Assembly: GCF_963576545.1 (NCBI RefSeq)
Contig: NC_083658.1
Coordinates: 9,202,928-9,266,927 of the forward strand
Direction: 5' to 3'
DNA from: Limanda limanda
Taxonomy: Eukaryota > Chordata > Actinopteri > Pleuronectiformes > Pleuronectidae
Length of the DNA stretch: 64,000 bases
Below, piece by piece: positions 37,201-50,374 of the stretch. The translations under genes were made by a program, and so were the position numbers. The notes beneath the pieces were generated by a model. The model was not told where the DNA came from and did not search any database. It saw only the letters and a list, made by a program, of their open reading frames with translations. Each line of letters opens with the position of its first letter. Within the stretch, counting starts at the first letter, position 1.

Positions 37201-38337
37201 AAATATTGTCTGTGTATAGAGTAGAGTCTGGGTCCGGTTTTATCACTTCCTTATACTATAAAATAAGTCAAGCTCTGTTTTATGTCAATGCAGTCTCAAT
37301 CTCCTCTCTGTCTATTGAATAGTAAGGAGCTTCCCCCTCAAGATCATGACAACTCATTCCAGTATATTATTATCTTAATATCGTATCACAGATGCCTTTA
37401 TTCTCCATTAAAATATACATTAGCATCATTTACATCCTCGGTTATATGATCCTTGAAGAGAGCAAGCTGCTCATCGGGTCCCTGCTGCTTGTTGGAAATG
37501 TCGTTGTTGCTCCTCCAGTGTATCAGGTTACATGAGCCTCCCGATTATAGAGGCAATACACTGTCAATGCACGATGATGTCACTCCGTGATTAACTGAAG
37601 AAGATAAGGAGGCAAGGAAGAGGAGAGCGTGGGTGGCGATGAGGGCAATGGGATGATGTAATGTCATGTGTGAAATAGCATTAAACTAAACAGGATCTCG
37701 TTCTGGGCATGACTCCCCCTCTTTCGGTGTTTGCTATCTATCGATGTGATCAAACTTCGGATTGGTTTACAAGTGATCAACAAAAAGACAGAAATCTAAA
37801 ACCAAAGCACAGGCAAACGCGAAGCTGTCGTGGCCTTCAAAGTTCAGGTAGCTGGACGTTTTACGACACTGACAACGATCACAGATTGCCGGCTAATGCA
37901 TTCAAGCACTTGAGTTTTTTCTTTTTTGTTTCATACGGTCAAATTATGTTTAATTTACTTTTTATGTGTTTAGCTTAAACTATTAATGTATTCAGCGATA
38001 ATAAAGAGACTTGGTGGCTGTTAAACGGATCAAATATGTGACATTTCAACAAGCTCTTATCCTTCAGCCTCGCCGTGACTGAAGCACTTCACCAACAAAT
38101 CTATTATATCGCAGTTCTGACTCATGACAGGAGCGATTTCTCGATGCAATGGGCAAAGAATGGCACAGCACTATTTATTTAAATACCGATTTCACAAACC
38201 TGATTTAAGGGAATAAACTTATGGAATCTCAATGCAGAAGGACGTGCACAGTACCCAGCAGCAGGAGGGCAAGGCTAGCGAAGCATTTAGCGGCTGAAGC
38301 GGAGTTTGTGGAGACAAAAACAAACGCACAAGTAATA
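34232..38337. other. Non-coding, mostly unique
   Basis: A C10 run at 35611-35620 is followed by an A6 run and the perfect short palindrome CCCACATT-G-AATGTGGG (35627-35643). Around 36030-36180 is a quiet, T-rich unique block with an ACGTCACTGACGT string (CRE-like). An A-rich segment at 36730-36860 may be repeat-derived. No exon is supported. Confidence 0.4.
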
Positions 38338-38640
38338 CTGAATGTAAATAAAGATGGACGAGTAACTGCTTCCCAAAAGTAAAGCCTTAGCTTCACAATG
38401 GCCCTCATTTGGCTGCAGTACGGATCATAAACCCTGACTCATAACTATTAGTAGATGGGATATGCTCCAGATTAAAAAGTACCCATCACAGTAATTTTAC
38501 CACAAAGATGGTTTCATTCCTTTGAGGTAGTTATTACATAAAGCTATATAAATAGGGTGAAACCTCATGATTGACAGCTGAAAGTGACTCCTGATTGGTT
38601 GGCATGTATCACCGGATCACTACTGCACAGACTCCAGATG
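38338..38640 (+). mobile_element. Diverged second copy of the 33956 TIR element family
   Basis: It starts 'gaatgtaaataaagatggac' and shares 'ggctgcagt', 'cataaaccctg' and 'agtacccatcacag'-type words in the same order as 33956-34231. The downstream part ('gattgacagctgaaagtgac', 'gattggttggcatgtatcac') belongs to a longer form of the family. No right TIR was found. Confidence 0.55.
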
Positions 38641-39309
38641 ACACCACTGGCACCACATGTAAAAAAAAATGAAACTCTAAGAACAAAATGAGCAAAAGGT
38701 GCTTTGCCTTTGTGAAGGCTGGTCCGCACACTAGCTCCCACAGCTTGGATAATATCACATTCACAGGGGTACAAGGTCTGTGATAAGATCAACAGACGAC
38801 AATAGAATTAGGATGAAGTCATCCATAAAGTAGATGTCATTTACCACTGTTTTTGCAGGTTTCTGGAGCCAGAAGATCCAATATTAGGAGGCAGAGTGGC
38901 GTCCGGGATGAAGATGAAATATAAGCGAGAAAGAAAATCATCCCAGCAGAGCTTGACAGATTGATTCGGAATCTAAAAATGAGACAAAAATAACATAAGC
39001 AATCATGTTTAATAGCAAATCTGCCTAAATTAGCTTTTCAGGCTGGTTCTGCTGATACATCTTAGTTTCAGTTCAGGTTAATGAATCAATAGTATTTCCA
39101 GCATCCTGCTTTGAAAAATATTCAATAAACAACTTGAAATGTAAGAGTCCACAAAGATTACAGTGCTTGACTTGATCACAGTTCTCCAAACTCTGCACAG
39201 ACACTGTTCAGGTTCTAACAAACAAATTTGTGGCTGATGTTCGACTTTGAGAACTTCTCATCCAAAGAGAAATTGCTGACTCTATATGTGATAGGGACGT
39301 TGTGCAGTT
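38641..39309. other. Non-coding, no gene seen
   Basis: A+T-rich unique sequence. Nothing is supported. Confidence 0.4.
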
Positions 39310-39690
39310 TCGAGCACCATCCAGCTCTCTTTGTGTTTAGATGTCAGGATCCTCGCAGCCGCTGGGGATTCGGCGTCCCGCTCAAGAACTCTTCAGCTGG
39401 GTGGACACTTTCCCAAACAGCGACTTCAGTCCGACTCTCTGTTTTCAGAGTCAGGAGTCTGTTTACCCACTGGGACGCGCACTGCCACTCCACCGTGTTC
39501 TGCCCCTCTTGCAACTGTGAGAAGTGTCGAGCGAGACGGCAATTCTTTTTAAACTCTGGCCTTCCTCGCGTCTGGGTGACAGCTGCTGAGTCGGCACACG
39601 TGCGCCGCGCTCCCGAGCACAATCTCAGCCGGGGCGGCGGGCGCTGACGATGCACAGGCACGGAGGACAATCTGCGGATCGCCGTGACTC
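39310..39690. other. CpG-rich island-like block
   Basis: This block is clearly richer in G+C and CpG than either flank and is open in plus (39228-39647, 139 codons) and minus (39344-39670) directions. Neither peptide is recognisable, and I see no splice donor/acceptor pair that would make it an exon. It could be a CpG island at an unseen transcription start or a regulatory block. Confidence 0.25.
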
Positions 39691-40089
39691 TTTGTGATTG
39701 GCAAAGAAAGATATCATGTGGACGGACCCAAGCAAAAGCAATTTTCCGGAGCTGAGGGGGGATATATTGAGGTCAAGTGAACTTCATTTTTCCTCCACAT
39801 TCACTTTACATGAAGTCTGGTCTCTAACACATTCATTATGTCTGAACAGTGGCCCCATAACAGCTCATGGCCCAGTCCTGAATACTGATTTCCTGAGCCC
39901 TCATGATGTATTCATGCACGGTTACATTACATGTGACAGCAGAGGGGGTGGTCTCAGCAGGGGGGGATGTTAAAATGAAAGACCTCTTCTTTGGACTAAA
40001 AATGTGGATGACAGGGAGAAACATCTGTTTTTGATTTGTTGCCTGCCCTTTGTGAGCCACATTAACAAAATCTGAAATGTCTTAATGTC
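39691..40089. other. Non-coding, no gene seen
   Basis: Unique sequence. Nothing is supported. Confidence 0.4.
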
Positions 40090-40630
40090 CCATGCCGATG
40101 GAGGTGGTGGGTGAAGTGTTTGAGTCCACAAAACACTTTTGGAATTTCACGGATAAACAGCGTTGCAGCCAAATCCAAAACAATTCAAGTAAATGGTGAC
40201 TCCTTCTTCAAATGCAAAAAAAACAAAACAGAAAAAGGACATAAAATGCCTCCATACTGCTCCTGTGGTGTCATCCAAGTGTCTGTGGACTAAATGTCTG
40301 CCGTTATCTTCCAGCCCGGAGCAGTGTTCACTTTCCCGCGCACACTCTGGCGCCTCTATGCTGTTGCCTAAGGGGCACGACATTAGAGAAACTCGCAATT
40401 TCTCGAGATAGGTGCATTTGCTGCATTTTATGTTTTGTTTCCGTATTTTTTGAACGTTTTAAGAATCTGTCACCAGTTTCTTCAATGTATTGGATTTGGC
40501 TGCAACACATTTACCCCTGAAGCTCCAAAAGAGTTTTGTGGACTCAAACACTTCTCCCATCCCTCCATCGGTATATTGGTGAGTAGATAATCGGTTAATT
40601 TTCCTGCTTTGGGTGAACTATCCCTTTAAG
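40090..40630. mobile_element. 'gggatagttcac' foldback element with long inverted arms
   Basis: The left arm at about 40095-40203 and the right arm at about 40463-40571 are imperfect reverse complements over about 105 bp. Shared words in the left arm, and in the reverse complement of the right, are 'gtgtttgagtccacaaaa', 'cttttgga', 'gttgcagccaaatcca' and 'tggtgac'. The right side continues to 'gaactatccctttaa', the outer end that the left side lacks. The interior of about 260 bp has no ORF. It is related to 19006-19440. Confidence 0.8.
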
Positions 40631-42305
40631 ACTGCAGACAGAGTTGAGCGTGTCCTCCTTAACGCCCTGGGATAACCTACAGGAGCAGTAACACTTCCAA
40701 TGATTGCTCCAGGGTTCTGTGGTCTGCGGCCAGTCTTTACTTGCCATTGCTCAATTGCTGCAGGTCACATCTAGAGTTTCAGAGAGACAGCTGCGACCAG
40801 CATCACTACGAACAAAGTCAAAGAGGAGGTGACAGAGAGAAATCCAAAACCGAAAGAGTGAGGACTCAATTTCATAAGTTTTCCCTGAAGAGCCCTCACA
40901 CGCTCCACGGCCAAGACAGAGTGGCAGAAAGAGAGCGAGAGGTAAAATGTCCTCGGTTGCATGATTTCACGCCCCCCCCCCCCCCCCCCCTCTGCTTTAA
41001 TGTCTGCCTGCGATTCTGCACAAGGCGTCTCACTCCCTGGGTTTATTGACCGGGTCCTTTCTGCCTCGGCTGCGTTGACCATCAGATCAGCCATCCTTTG
41101 CTTCACAGTTTATGAACTTCAGAGCGGCCCGGCCAGGAGCGAGCAGATGATGGACTGCGGCGGCGTTAGAGAGAGAGAGATAGCGGAAGGAGCCAAGGCT
41201 CAGCTGCTCCTAGCTGTTTAATTCCAAATGAGAGGGATGACAAGGACAAGGCATCCCGCAAGTGGAGAGTACGTGGGAACTGATGTGAAGTAAATAAATC
41301 ACGGCAGCGGTATACTAAAGGCAAAAGGGCCTGTGCTGTGAGAGGTAAATAGGAGTTTCAGATCAATACATATACAAACAAGCTAAGGGCGAGCTTGTTT
41401 GTGTTCTTGCTGCACTTTGGCTGCTAACCTCTGAGAATAGCTATTCATAAGAAAGGACTCGTGTGCCTTTTTAGCTGCCACATAGATGAGAACATCACTG
41501 CCACTCTCAAAATGTCAACTATTCCCTTTAAGGCCACTCGCTGAATAGATAAAAAAGCCTTCCTCTTTAATTTGTCTCTGCCTGGTACAAGCGTACATGT
41601 AATATCTCTGTTTGTTCTACCGCGGTGGTTCCATCTTAATTTGTCATTTCCCAGAAAAGATGAAATTCCATGTTCCAGCAGCAGCAAAAGCAAAAATCAT
41701 CTTTGCACCTGTCCAATTTCCTTTAACGAACATGACGTGATGCATGGGAGATACTTAAAATCCCAGCGCCTCCAAACTTCTTTAATAACCAGGGACAAAG
41801 TGTTCGGCACCTGCACAGCGAAGATCTGAAACTGATTTTTTTGCCTCCTTTATTTTAGTCTGAATAAATTGACTTTGTCTTGTGATCTGAGGATCTGCTA
41901 ATTCCAGCCACACAATTGGAAGCGAGGGGCTGCTGCGCGCATCTGTAACAGTCGGTGTCCGCCAGATGAATTTAATGAGTCGAGTCTTTGTGCAGGAAGA
42001 TAACCTTCTAAAGTGACATTGCCAGATAACAACTCAGCTCAAACAAAATGACAGCAAATGCCATCCCGGGGGTCCGACTGGGTCTGATCTGAGGTTGATA
42101 TTTGCCACATATCTGCCGTGTGCGTGCACCCCCAACACACACCTCGATACACTCAATGACGCGACAACAGAAACGCACATTTGCAGACACTCCGCTACAC
42201 CCGCTCTGGAAAACAAGACAGTCTGCATTATGTTTTGTATTAAATAGTGTGCTCTTATCCTTCCTCATCACATCTGTGTTTGCAGCCATGACTGAATATG
42301 CCATT
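40631..42305. other. Non-coding, with a C19 run
   Basis: A C19 run lies at 40972-40990. A short (GA)n tract is at 41168-41180. Otherwise unique sequence with no exon. Confidence 0.4.
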
Positions 42306-42530
42306 AATAGTCAAGTCAAGCCATATTTGTTGATATAGCACATTAAAAACAACCCGAGTTGAGCAAAAGTGCTTGACAATCGTGGCAAAGGGAGACAACA
42401 CGAGCATGGATGGAAGATAAGATGAACAATGTTAGAGATACAGAAGAAAAACACAGTAAATGTGAATTCAAGATGAATTAAAAAGATAAACACCATAAAA
42501 TGCATATAAAGTCAGCTTAAAAAAACAAAC
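42306..42530. repeat. Common teleost repeat, fragment
   Basis: The words 'agtcaagtcaagccatattt', 'atatagcacattaaaaacaa' and 'caaaagtgcttgaca' match the pattern of the widespread fish repeat that reads 'caattttatttatatagcgc ... aaagtgctttacaa'. The downstream part is A-rich and diverged. Confidence 0.5.
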
Positions 42531-43731
42531 AACGATAAAGTGAAATATAGATAAAGTGAAATAATGATAGGCATGAATAAAAAGCGAGATTAAAAAGCTA
42601 GACTTTAAATTAGATTTTAAATTACAGATAGCGGAGCGAGACCTGAGGCGGAAAGTAGAGTAAATAATGAATTAGTAAATAAATCAAATAAAAAAATGGT
42701 AAATGATAAATCTTACTTTAGCTGGACTTAGTTTGAATGAAGCCAATTAAAAAAGATATTCTTAATTTGAACTAACTAACTCTTAATGCGACCTGACTTT
42801 GTTTAATCAGTAGAATCAGTTAGTGACGTTTGTTTCTTCATCCGAAAAAAAACCCTCAAGCGGCTGGCGCGGATTAAAAAGCCGACTTTTGTGTTCTCCC
42901 TGAAATCCAGCACTTGTTTATGAAACCACAATGAGTTCTTATTGTTAAATCCGCTGCTGTAATCACTGTAAACTGTGTTTGTGCCGTGGAAAACCCTAGA
43001 TAAACTTGATCGGCATAGCAACAGTGCAGGCTCAGTTGATTAGAGGACACTTACCAGATAACATTTACCTCCTTAGATGACTTCCAGCTCTGGCACAGTG
43101 TGGAATATAAACTGATGGAGCTGGAGAAGTCTGATTAAAAGGCTCCTCTGGGGCCGAATTGTTATGAGATGATCCCAACAACTACCAAATGATTTCCCGT
43201 GAATACGTCTTTGGAGCCTTCAAGTGATATCCGATGAAAAAAAAAGTTCTTCTAAATGCAAGATCTGAGATTAAGTGCATGGAACTGTCAGATTCCTGGT
43301 TCAGCAGAGTCTGTAATGGGTTGAGCTTTCTACCCACACAGCACCATGTTCCTATACATCCCGAGGAACACACAACAACACACCCTCACTGCACGAGCCT
43401 CACCGCAGACTTCTCTTCTTCTCCCCGGGGCGATGATTTCCACCTCTCCCCTCACCCGCTCCTTTCTACAACACCGTCTGCTCACAAATTACTTTTGATT
43501 TGCTAATTTCACAACTGGCCCTGTGATACAACTGACAACTAGGGTGTTCAGCTTTGTGGATTGTCCACTAAAACATGATCCCACAACATCGGGGGACAAT
43601 TATGATCTTTTCATTCAGGCATAGTCAGGGACTATCATTGATTTGAATGAAGTTTGATATCTACATGAGGTTGTGTGCACTGATCGTCTTTCTTTCGATC
43701 CTTTACGCTGGACTCACTCAAATATGTTGCA
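42531..43731. other. Non-coding, A+T-rich, no gene seen
   Basis: Unique sequence apart from low-complexity A-rich stretches near 42530-42700. No exon is supported. Confidence 0.4.
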
Positions 43732-43860
43732 TTAAAGGTTCAGTATGTAGAAGTTAGTGATATCTAGTGGTCGAATTTTCACATTGCAGCCTCACCCTCT
43801 CCTTCCAAAGAGAACCTGTGGTAGCCTCCAGTTGTCATTGGTTTGTAAAGACATCTGAAA
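43732..43860 (+). repeat. 'aaaggttcagtatgtag' dispersed repeat, fragment
   Basis: The start 'ttaaaggttcagtatgtag' followed by 'gtgatatctagtggt', 'cattgcagcctcaccc' and 'gagaacctgtggtagcctcc' follows a repeat I recognise from percomorph genomes. The 3' boundary is uncertain because later parts have diverged. Confidence 0.55.
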
Positions 43861-45939
43861 CGACATTATCATCTTCAGTGAACACAGGGTCTGATAAAGA
43901 GAGGGGCAATTGTGCTAGCATGTTAACAGCCGCCTGTGTATCGATTGGCTATATTGACAAACAATATCATACTATAGATATATATATACGCAGTGAGGTT
44001 TAGCTTTCAATCCCTCATGAATCTGATTTAATGTCTTTGGACACGTCCTCATTACTCTCAGGTTCCTACGTCTCCTCGTATAGTTTAATGTTTACACCCA
44101 ATATGTTTTTAAAAGTTGTATTATTTATATGCAAATAAGAAAATGAGTGAGCTATGATGATTGTTGTACGATTAATACAACATTTAAGAAGGAATCAAAA
44201 GTAGATTTTCTTTTATGACAGTGACATTATAACTCACTGCTTTATCAACACATGAATTGGGTCAATCGTCCTATAATGACGTTTTCAGATATGAGCAGTC
44301 GGTGGAAATTAAAGAAATTTGGAGGGAATGAGTGATAATAACATCAAACTGTTATTCAGACTTGTATTACACAGATTAGCGTTCTGCACTGTTTACCTTC
44401 TACAGGTCCAGATAACAAGGCTAGTAAATATCAGCCTGTGTCTCTTCCCTCTCTCTGTGAAGGTCGTGACTCATCAAACAGAGAAGCCAGGATTTTACCA
44501 AGCTGAACGGGTTTTACCGCCGAGATACAACCACTTCTATTTCTCCTACTTTTTTAACGACCTTGTTTCTGCTGCTGTAAATAAATCTAATTTTCCGAGA
44601 CCTTGAAGTGACCCAGTGTGGGTGTTTGAGAGAGAGGTTGGAAAGCCACAGATGAAAATCCCGTCTTTAATGCATCTTGTCAGATGTCCTTCACTTCACA
44701 ATAGCCCCATATTGCCGTAATTGCTCCACTTGTGGCTCGAGTAACAATTTGTAGTTCAGATTTAAAGACAGAAGGTTCACAAGCTCCATGTTGAGATGGT
44801 TACCAACCACACCTTCTCAATTTGATCTGTATCGATACAGCTGAGCGGCAGGAGGATGACACATAGACAGGGTCCCTCTGAAACGGCCCCACCCGCACGC
44901 ATTCATCATGGAAAAGTAATGATTTCCTGCTCTGCCTTGAATTAACTATCCGAGTAAACAACACTAGAGACGTGTGAAAACAGAGTTGGTTAAACAATCG
45001 AATAATGGAGAAAAAAAATGTGAGGTCAAACTCACAGGAAGTACTGTCCAACCTTTCACAATAAAACAAGCAGTGGCAATTCCTGCAGCAGCCCCTGAGC
45101 TCTGCAGAGCATTCTTAGCATCTGCTAGCTCGTGGTTATTGGTTTTACAGTCTTGCACTTGTACTATATTCTCACTGAACAACCTTCCAGCTGTTTTGTA
45201 GTTTAAAACCCGTCATATAAGCCCAATGTGAGCAAGGCAGCAGCTAACACCTCCCAGACACAGTTAGCCACAAGCTAGTGGATGTAGCACAACACTTAGC
45301 AGCTAAAACACCTGCTATCTCACCTAACGAGTTAGAAGAGCAAACAAATATATAATATTTATATAATATGTGTGTGTCAGACTTACACTCAGCGGGTGGT
45401 GGGACACAGGGGTCATGTTCCTCCTGGTTTCCTGCTCAGGTCAACAACATGTCAGCCACATGTCAACTTCAGCAGGTGATTGATTACACCAGTGTTGTGA
45501 TGGGAGCAGGTTCTGCTGCCCCCAAGAGGCCAAAAACGGTCACTACAGCTTAAAAAAAAGAAGCCGAACAGAGTCTATTAGTCAAGGTGAAAGCAGTGCT
45601 GTTATTTTTAGCCTAAATATACTATTTGTTAATTTTTCAATTTCTTCATGTTATTCATGCTTTACTAAAGGGTGTATTGCAACAGCTGGGAATACTGACT
45701 ATACCTAATGGGATCAAATTCAGAAATTAGCAAGTCCTTTTATTTTAAGAGAGTACGTCTTGGTTTTGGTATGTACATCATAGGACATGGTGTGTAGAAA
45801 AAATAAATAAAAATAAGAATGAATCAAAAAAACACATGTCACTTAAATGGAAGTGAGAATTTTTTTTTGTTAATCTTGTGACTGGTTATTTTATTTATTT
45901 GTATTGTTTTGCTTTGTTGTTGCTTGTGTTTGCTTATTT
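43861..45939. other. Non-coding, possibly old repeats
   Basis: The segment at about 45060-45545 ('ttagcatctgctagctcgtg', 'gttagccacaagctagtgg', 'ctgcccccaagaggcc') reads like a diverged dispersed repeat but I cannot define its ends. No exon is supported. Confidence 0.35.
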
Positions 45940-46035
45940 GTTGGTGATTGCAAATGTTTGTTGTTCTCTTGGAAAAGAGATGTTGATCTCACTGTGGACC
46001 GCCTGATTAAATAAAGATTAAATTATACAAAATAA
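45940..46035 (+). repeat. LINE-type 3' end, fragment
   Basis: The words 'ttggaaaagagatgttgatc' and 'cctgattaaataaagattaa' match the common fish repeat end '...aaagagattttaatctca ... cctggttaaataaaggttaa'. The fragment probably extends a little upstream. Confidence 0.55.
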
Positions 46036-47424
46036 TATCTCATCATAATTATTATTTTCTAACTGTAAAGTGCTTCACAAGTGCACATAAAAGAGCAATA
46101 TCAACAAACTCAAGTAGAGATTGAAAATCATATAGAGCGAGAACAAAATTCAAACAGTTTGAGGATTAGTTTTTTTGGAAAAGCTTTTTAAAACTTGGCT
46201 CCGACTCAGCCAACCCGATACCGAGAGAGCACATTAAACACTGAGCAGAATATGGATCAGAAAAAGATCAAAAAGCCTTGAAAAAAAAAAAAGCTGTATA
46301 TCTCAAAGTATAATCCAGCTGGAGTCCCTCCCCAAAAGTCAATGAACGCAGCTTCGGGGCTTTTTAAGAACTTTATCGGCACTAACTCGTGACTGATTCC
46401 ATGTACGTCCCATCATGCATCATGGCTCCACATCTGTCACTGTCATTGTTGGTTTTCAAATCCTCCCTCTGATCCGGCCCGTCACTCTTTCCACGCATGC
46501 TCTTCGGCAGAGCTCAGCCGGCAGAGCCTTGACATTCAAGCGTTTTAGGAACCGTCTACCTGACAGCTCTCTAATGATTTCTTTTGGCCGCCTTGTCCTC
46601 GGCTGTCTGCTAATAAGTAATTACGGGCCCGACGCGGCTCGGATCAGTCTTTCAGTGGGAACGCATTCATCCGCCTGTGTGCTGGTGTTTGTGTGCGTGT
46701 GAAAATCACACTTTACTGCTTATTAATCTCAGTTGTGTGTGTGCTCTCACATTAAAACGACAAGTGGGACAGTGATGAAAAATACACACCACCCACGAGA
46801 AAAAAATCTCAAACCTGAAAATGGCAGGTTTGAGATTCTTCCTTATTTTTTTCTTCACAGCTCAATGAGGCTCTACTCAGCCGATCTAACGCCTGAATTT
46901 GCTTTTCATCGCTCAGCATTTCATATGATTTACACCTCAGCTGACACATGAAATACACAAACACATATATATATACTCCTGTGACAGTGTTTATCACCTC
47001 GATTTAACGTCCTTTAACCTCGACCTGTGAGCAACCTGCAACCCTCCCCTCCAATCAGCAGCTCCGTTGGGCGTACACTTTACTCACTGGACCTTATCTG
47101 CACCCCCGGCCCAGCGCATATTGACGCACCCAGAGCTGTGCTTTAATTAAACCTGTGTGCCATCGACGGCCTGTTGAGTCTCGATATTAAACACAGGGAT
47201 GCAGCGGGGGAGCTAATCTGCCCAGTTGCTTTTACTTCACAATCATTAGCATTAGGACCATGTGAGAGAATGAGTAAAAAGGGGGATTTAGCCCCTGGAT
47301 AAATTTGTTGGGTCCAACATGTTAAATATAATATGTCAACATGAAAAATGGATAGGTAATGATACAAAACAATGGCATGCCAAAATAAACGTGAAAATAA
47401 CAGATATCCTGGGACCCTGATCTT
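46036..47424. other. Non-coding, no gene seen
   Basis: Unique sequence with a G+C-richer block at 46440-46700 that might be regulatory. No exon is recognised. Confidence 0.4.
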
Positions 47425-47720
47425 TATCAACATTTTGTTGGGTCTCTCCTGACGCATAACACATCCTTCCACCAAGTTTTGTCATGTGTTTTTTTGTGTA
47501 ATCTTGCAAAAAAAAACACAAGTAAGCAAACTAGATGGGCACTCTAAGAGCAACATACTTCCACCAAGGCTAATGCACCTTATTCTGATCCACTCCAAAA
47601 AAAGTATTTGAAACATTCTGCACCTCTCCACAGAATTTCACGGAAATCGGTTCAGTAGTTTCTGCGTAATCCTGCACAACTAACAAATTGCACTCACTCT
47701 TAAATATCAATCCCTTCAAT
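47425..47720 (+). repeat. Dispersed repeat tails, fourth and fifth copies
   Basis: The first unit (about 47425-47520) has 'ttccaccaagttttgtcatg' and 'tttttgtgtaatcttgc'. The second (about 47560-47720) has 'cagaatttcacggaaatcgg' and 'agtttctgcgtaatcctgca'. They are adjacent, in the same orientation, and belong to the family seen at 3545, 12545 and 24715. Confidence 0.6.
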
Positions 47721-50374
47721 ATAGCCCAGGACTCCTCAAGGTTAATGTGTATATCGTTGCTTCTCATCTTGTTGTGATGTCGATTGATCTCACAGGGACC
47801 TTGAGATCACATGTTTCATTTCCACCTCTATCAGTTCGAATCTCACACCTGAGCTCCTTCAAATAAGTTGGAACAGCAGGAGATGGTTTATACTGTGATA
47901 AAATGCAAATACTGCACATCTAAAGTATGACAGCATAGTGAGACGGTGCGCTGGTGTTCGTGTATCACAGCTGGAGTCCGACCACGAACCTTTGTTGCAC
48001 GTTCTCTCCCCACCTTTCATCCCACCCTCATTCTTCTTAGGATATACAGTGTCTCAAAAAAAAGCCTCATACATATTGTGTTTTACTCAATGTTTTGTCC
48101 TCCTTGTGACATTTTGCTGTCTAGTCGCCGAGGGCCCTCTCAGCCTCGTGTTTGCCCCCCCCCCCTCTCTTTCTCTTTGCCCGCATCTGCTCAAACTCAT
48201 CTTGACAGCAGCCTCTCGAAGCCACGTGAAATCTCATTAGCTCGGGTTTTATCTGCGAGATTCTAATCTGGGAAATGATCGGCTGGAAGTTAACTGGACC
48301 GGCTGGCTGACGAGGAGGAAATTCTTCAGTTTGTTGAGTTAAAACACCACATTTTGTCATTTGCATGGTATATGACCGTCCTAAATTATTAGAATACAAC
48401 TTATGGCACATATTACCTCAACTTTTTATTGTTGTTTATCAAACTTAAAAATGATACTTGAGGATGCTGTAAAGAGTGGGAGGATTCCAAACAGGTCTTT
48501 GCTTTTCTGTTGGTTAAATTAAGAGGAGTCAAGCACTATAATTAAGATGTACAGGAAGTGATTACCTGCATTTTTTCATCATCACCACTCCTATTTTTCG
48601 AGTCATCCCCCAAACACGTCTCAGGATCAGTATTCCGGTCCCTGTTTCTGCTCCACAGCCAACTAACACCCCCCCTGAAGCTGCTCTTAACTTAAGAGCT
48701 CTCCAGTCAAAAGCAAAAGTGTTAAATAGATTTTTGTTTAAGGGAGTAAAAGTGAAGGATTTTTTACTTAATACTCAGATTTTCACTTTTGGCACTTTTC
48801 ATGAATAAACACAAAAACTAGATGAAAACAATAAGAAGGTGAAAAAGTACTCCACCCTAAAAGTAAACGGGTTCATCTTTGTACCATGTCCCAGCCTTCT
48901 ACAAAGTTTCAAGGAAAGAGATGAAAACATGACCTTCCTGTGTCGGATGTTAAAAACCACTTGTCACCTCCCTCGTTCCCTTGCTGCCTCCCTGTTGGCC
49001 CTGATGTTCCCTCAAGCCTCCCTTGTCTCCCTCCCCCCCCAAAAGCCCGAAGGCTTCATCTGTGTCTGGCTTCCTCACACTTCCCAGACACACAACAACC
49101 CTTTTTCACCCTTATCTCCTCCATCTCTCCCCCAAATACCACTCGCCCGTTATTACAGCTTTTTTTTAATTCTCCTTTCGTTTCTCCATCACTCCTCCCG
49201 CGAACACCTCATTATCCCTTATCTGCTTTTCTTATCCCCCCCGCCCTAATCTCCCTCTTTTTCTTTTACTGCCGCTCTGCATCTCCCCCTGCCTTTCGCT
49301 AACCTCCACTTTCTTTTTTGCTGTATTTACTTGGCTGACCTCAATCAAGCCCTTTCTCATTGTGTCTCAATCAGGTGGCTGATGGCGAAAACGCCGGGAG
49401 GACGACGCGGGAAATGAGCTGACTAACAGCAGAGTGCGTCTGCTCCATTGTGTGAGATGAGTACTTACAACGGGCAATGGGGCCGGTGGATCAGAAATGA
49501 TATTATAATGCGACACTGGAATAAGTTCGCCATTAGCACAGCCAAGTGCATTTGTTGATGAGGGCACTTAGATAGCTCCGGCTCCGGATCGAGCGCTTCC
49601 CGGGGCGGTTTCTTCATTTACATTAACTCTATTCTTTTTAACCAATAGGTGCACATTGCTTTAGTGGAATCAGGCCCGGATCTCATGAGTCAGCACTTTT
49701 TTTGTTGGTACAAAATGGGACATGCCAGCTTCTGCCAATTCTCCTTCAACACGTGAGAAGAATCATTAATACTTAATAGAAGTAGGAGATTGTTTTTAAA
49801 AGTTGATATGTGATGGAAGCTCCATCTCGCTCAGCGCAAAGTTCTTTATTTGACCAAAAAAAAGAATCATCCAAGAATGTGCTCCGAAAGCAAGAGGTGA
49901 GTTTCTAAATCCAAACCACGTAAATGTCGAATTTGTCTTCGAATTTAAAAAGCTGGACGCATATTTGGTATTTCTTCTTTAGAAATGACCTAAAAGATTA
50001 ATTCGTTTCGTCAGTGAGCTGATTAGAATGGCACTCAGACGAGCACATACCTTCGCTAACGCACAACAGCCGCCTTAAATTTGATAAAACTCAACCAAAT
50101 TGAACAACTCACAGAAATCAGTCCACAAAATATGTTTTAAAGAGTATTTCCCAAACCCGTACCAGCAAGTTTCGAAGTAATCTGCCGAGTAGCTTGGGAC
50201 AAATGAGCAAACGCCGATGAATACAGAGAGAGTTTTGGACTAGACCTAAAACTGAAGAGCCGAAACACTTCGAGACTCGTGACAAGCTACGTCAAACACT
50301 GACAGACGAGATGTTGTCGACGAGAAAACAACTGGACAATTGACTGATGAAGGCCATGAGGTGTGACTGAAAGC
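47721..50374. other. Non-coding, with a C11 run and a pyrimidine-rich block
   Basis: A C11 run is at 48155-48165. The plus strand is strongly pyrimidine-rich at 48950-49320, which produces long Pro/Ser/Leu open frames (48839-49302) that I regard as compositional artefacts. The unique block at 49380-49620 is moderately G+C-rich. No exon is supported. Confidence 0.4.

Noticed and set aside
39228..39647. 139-codon plus-strand open frame in the CpG-rich block
   Set aside because: Biased composition lowers stop frequency, and both strands are open. No splice sites or family similarity.
48839..49302. Pro/Ser/Leu-rich open frames
   Set aside because: Produced by a pyrimidine-rich strand. No start context or splice signals.
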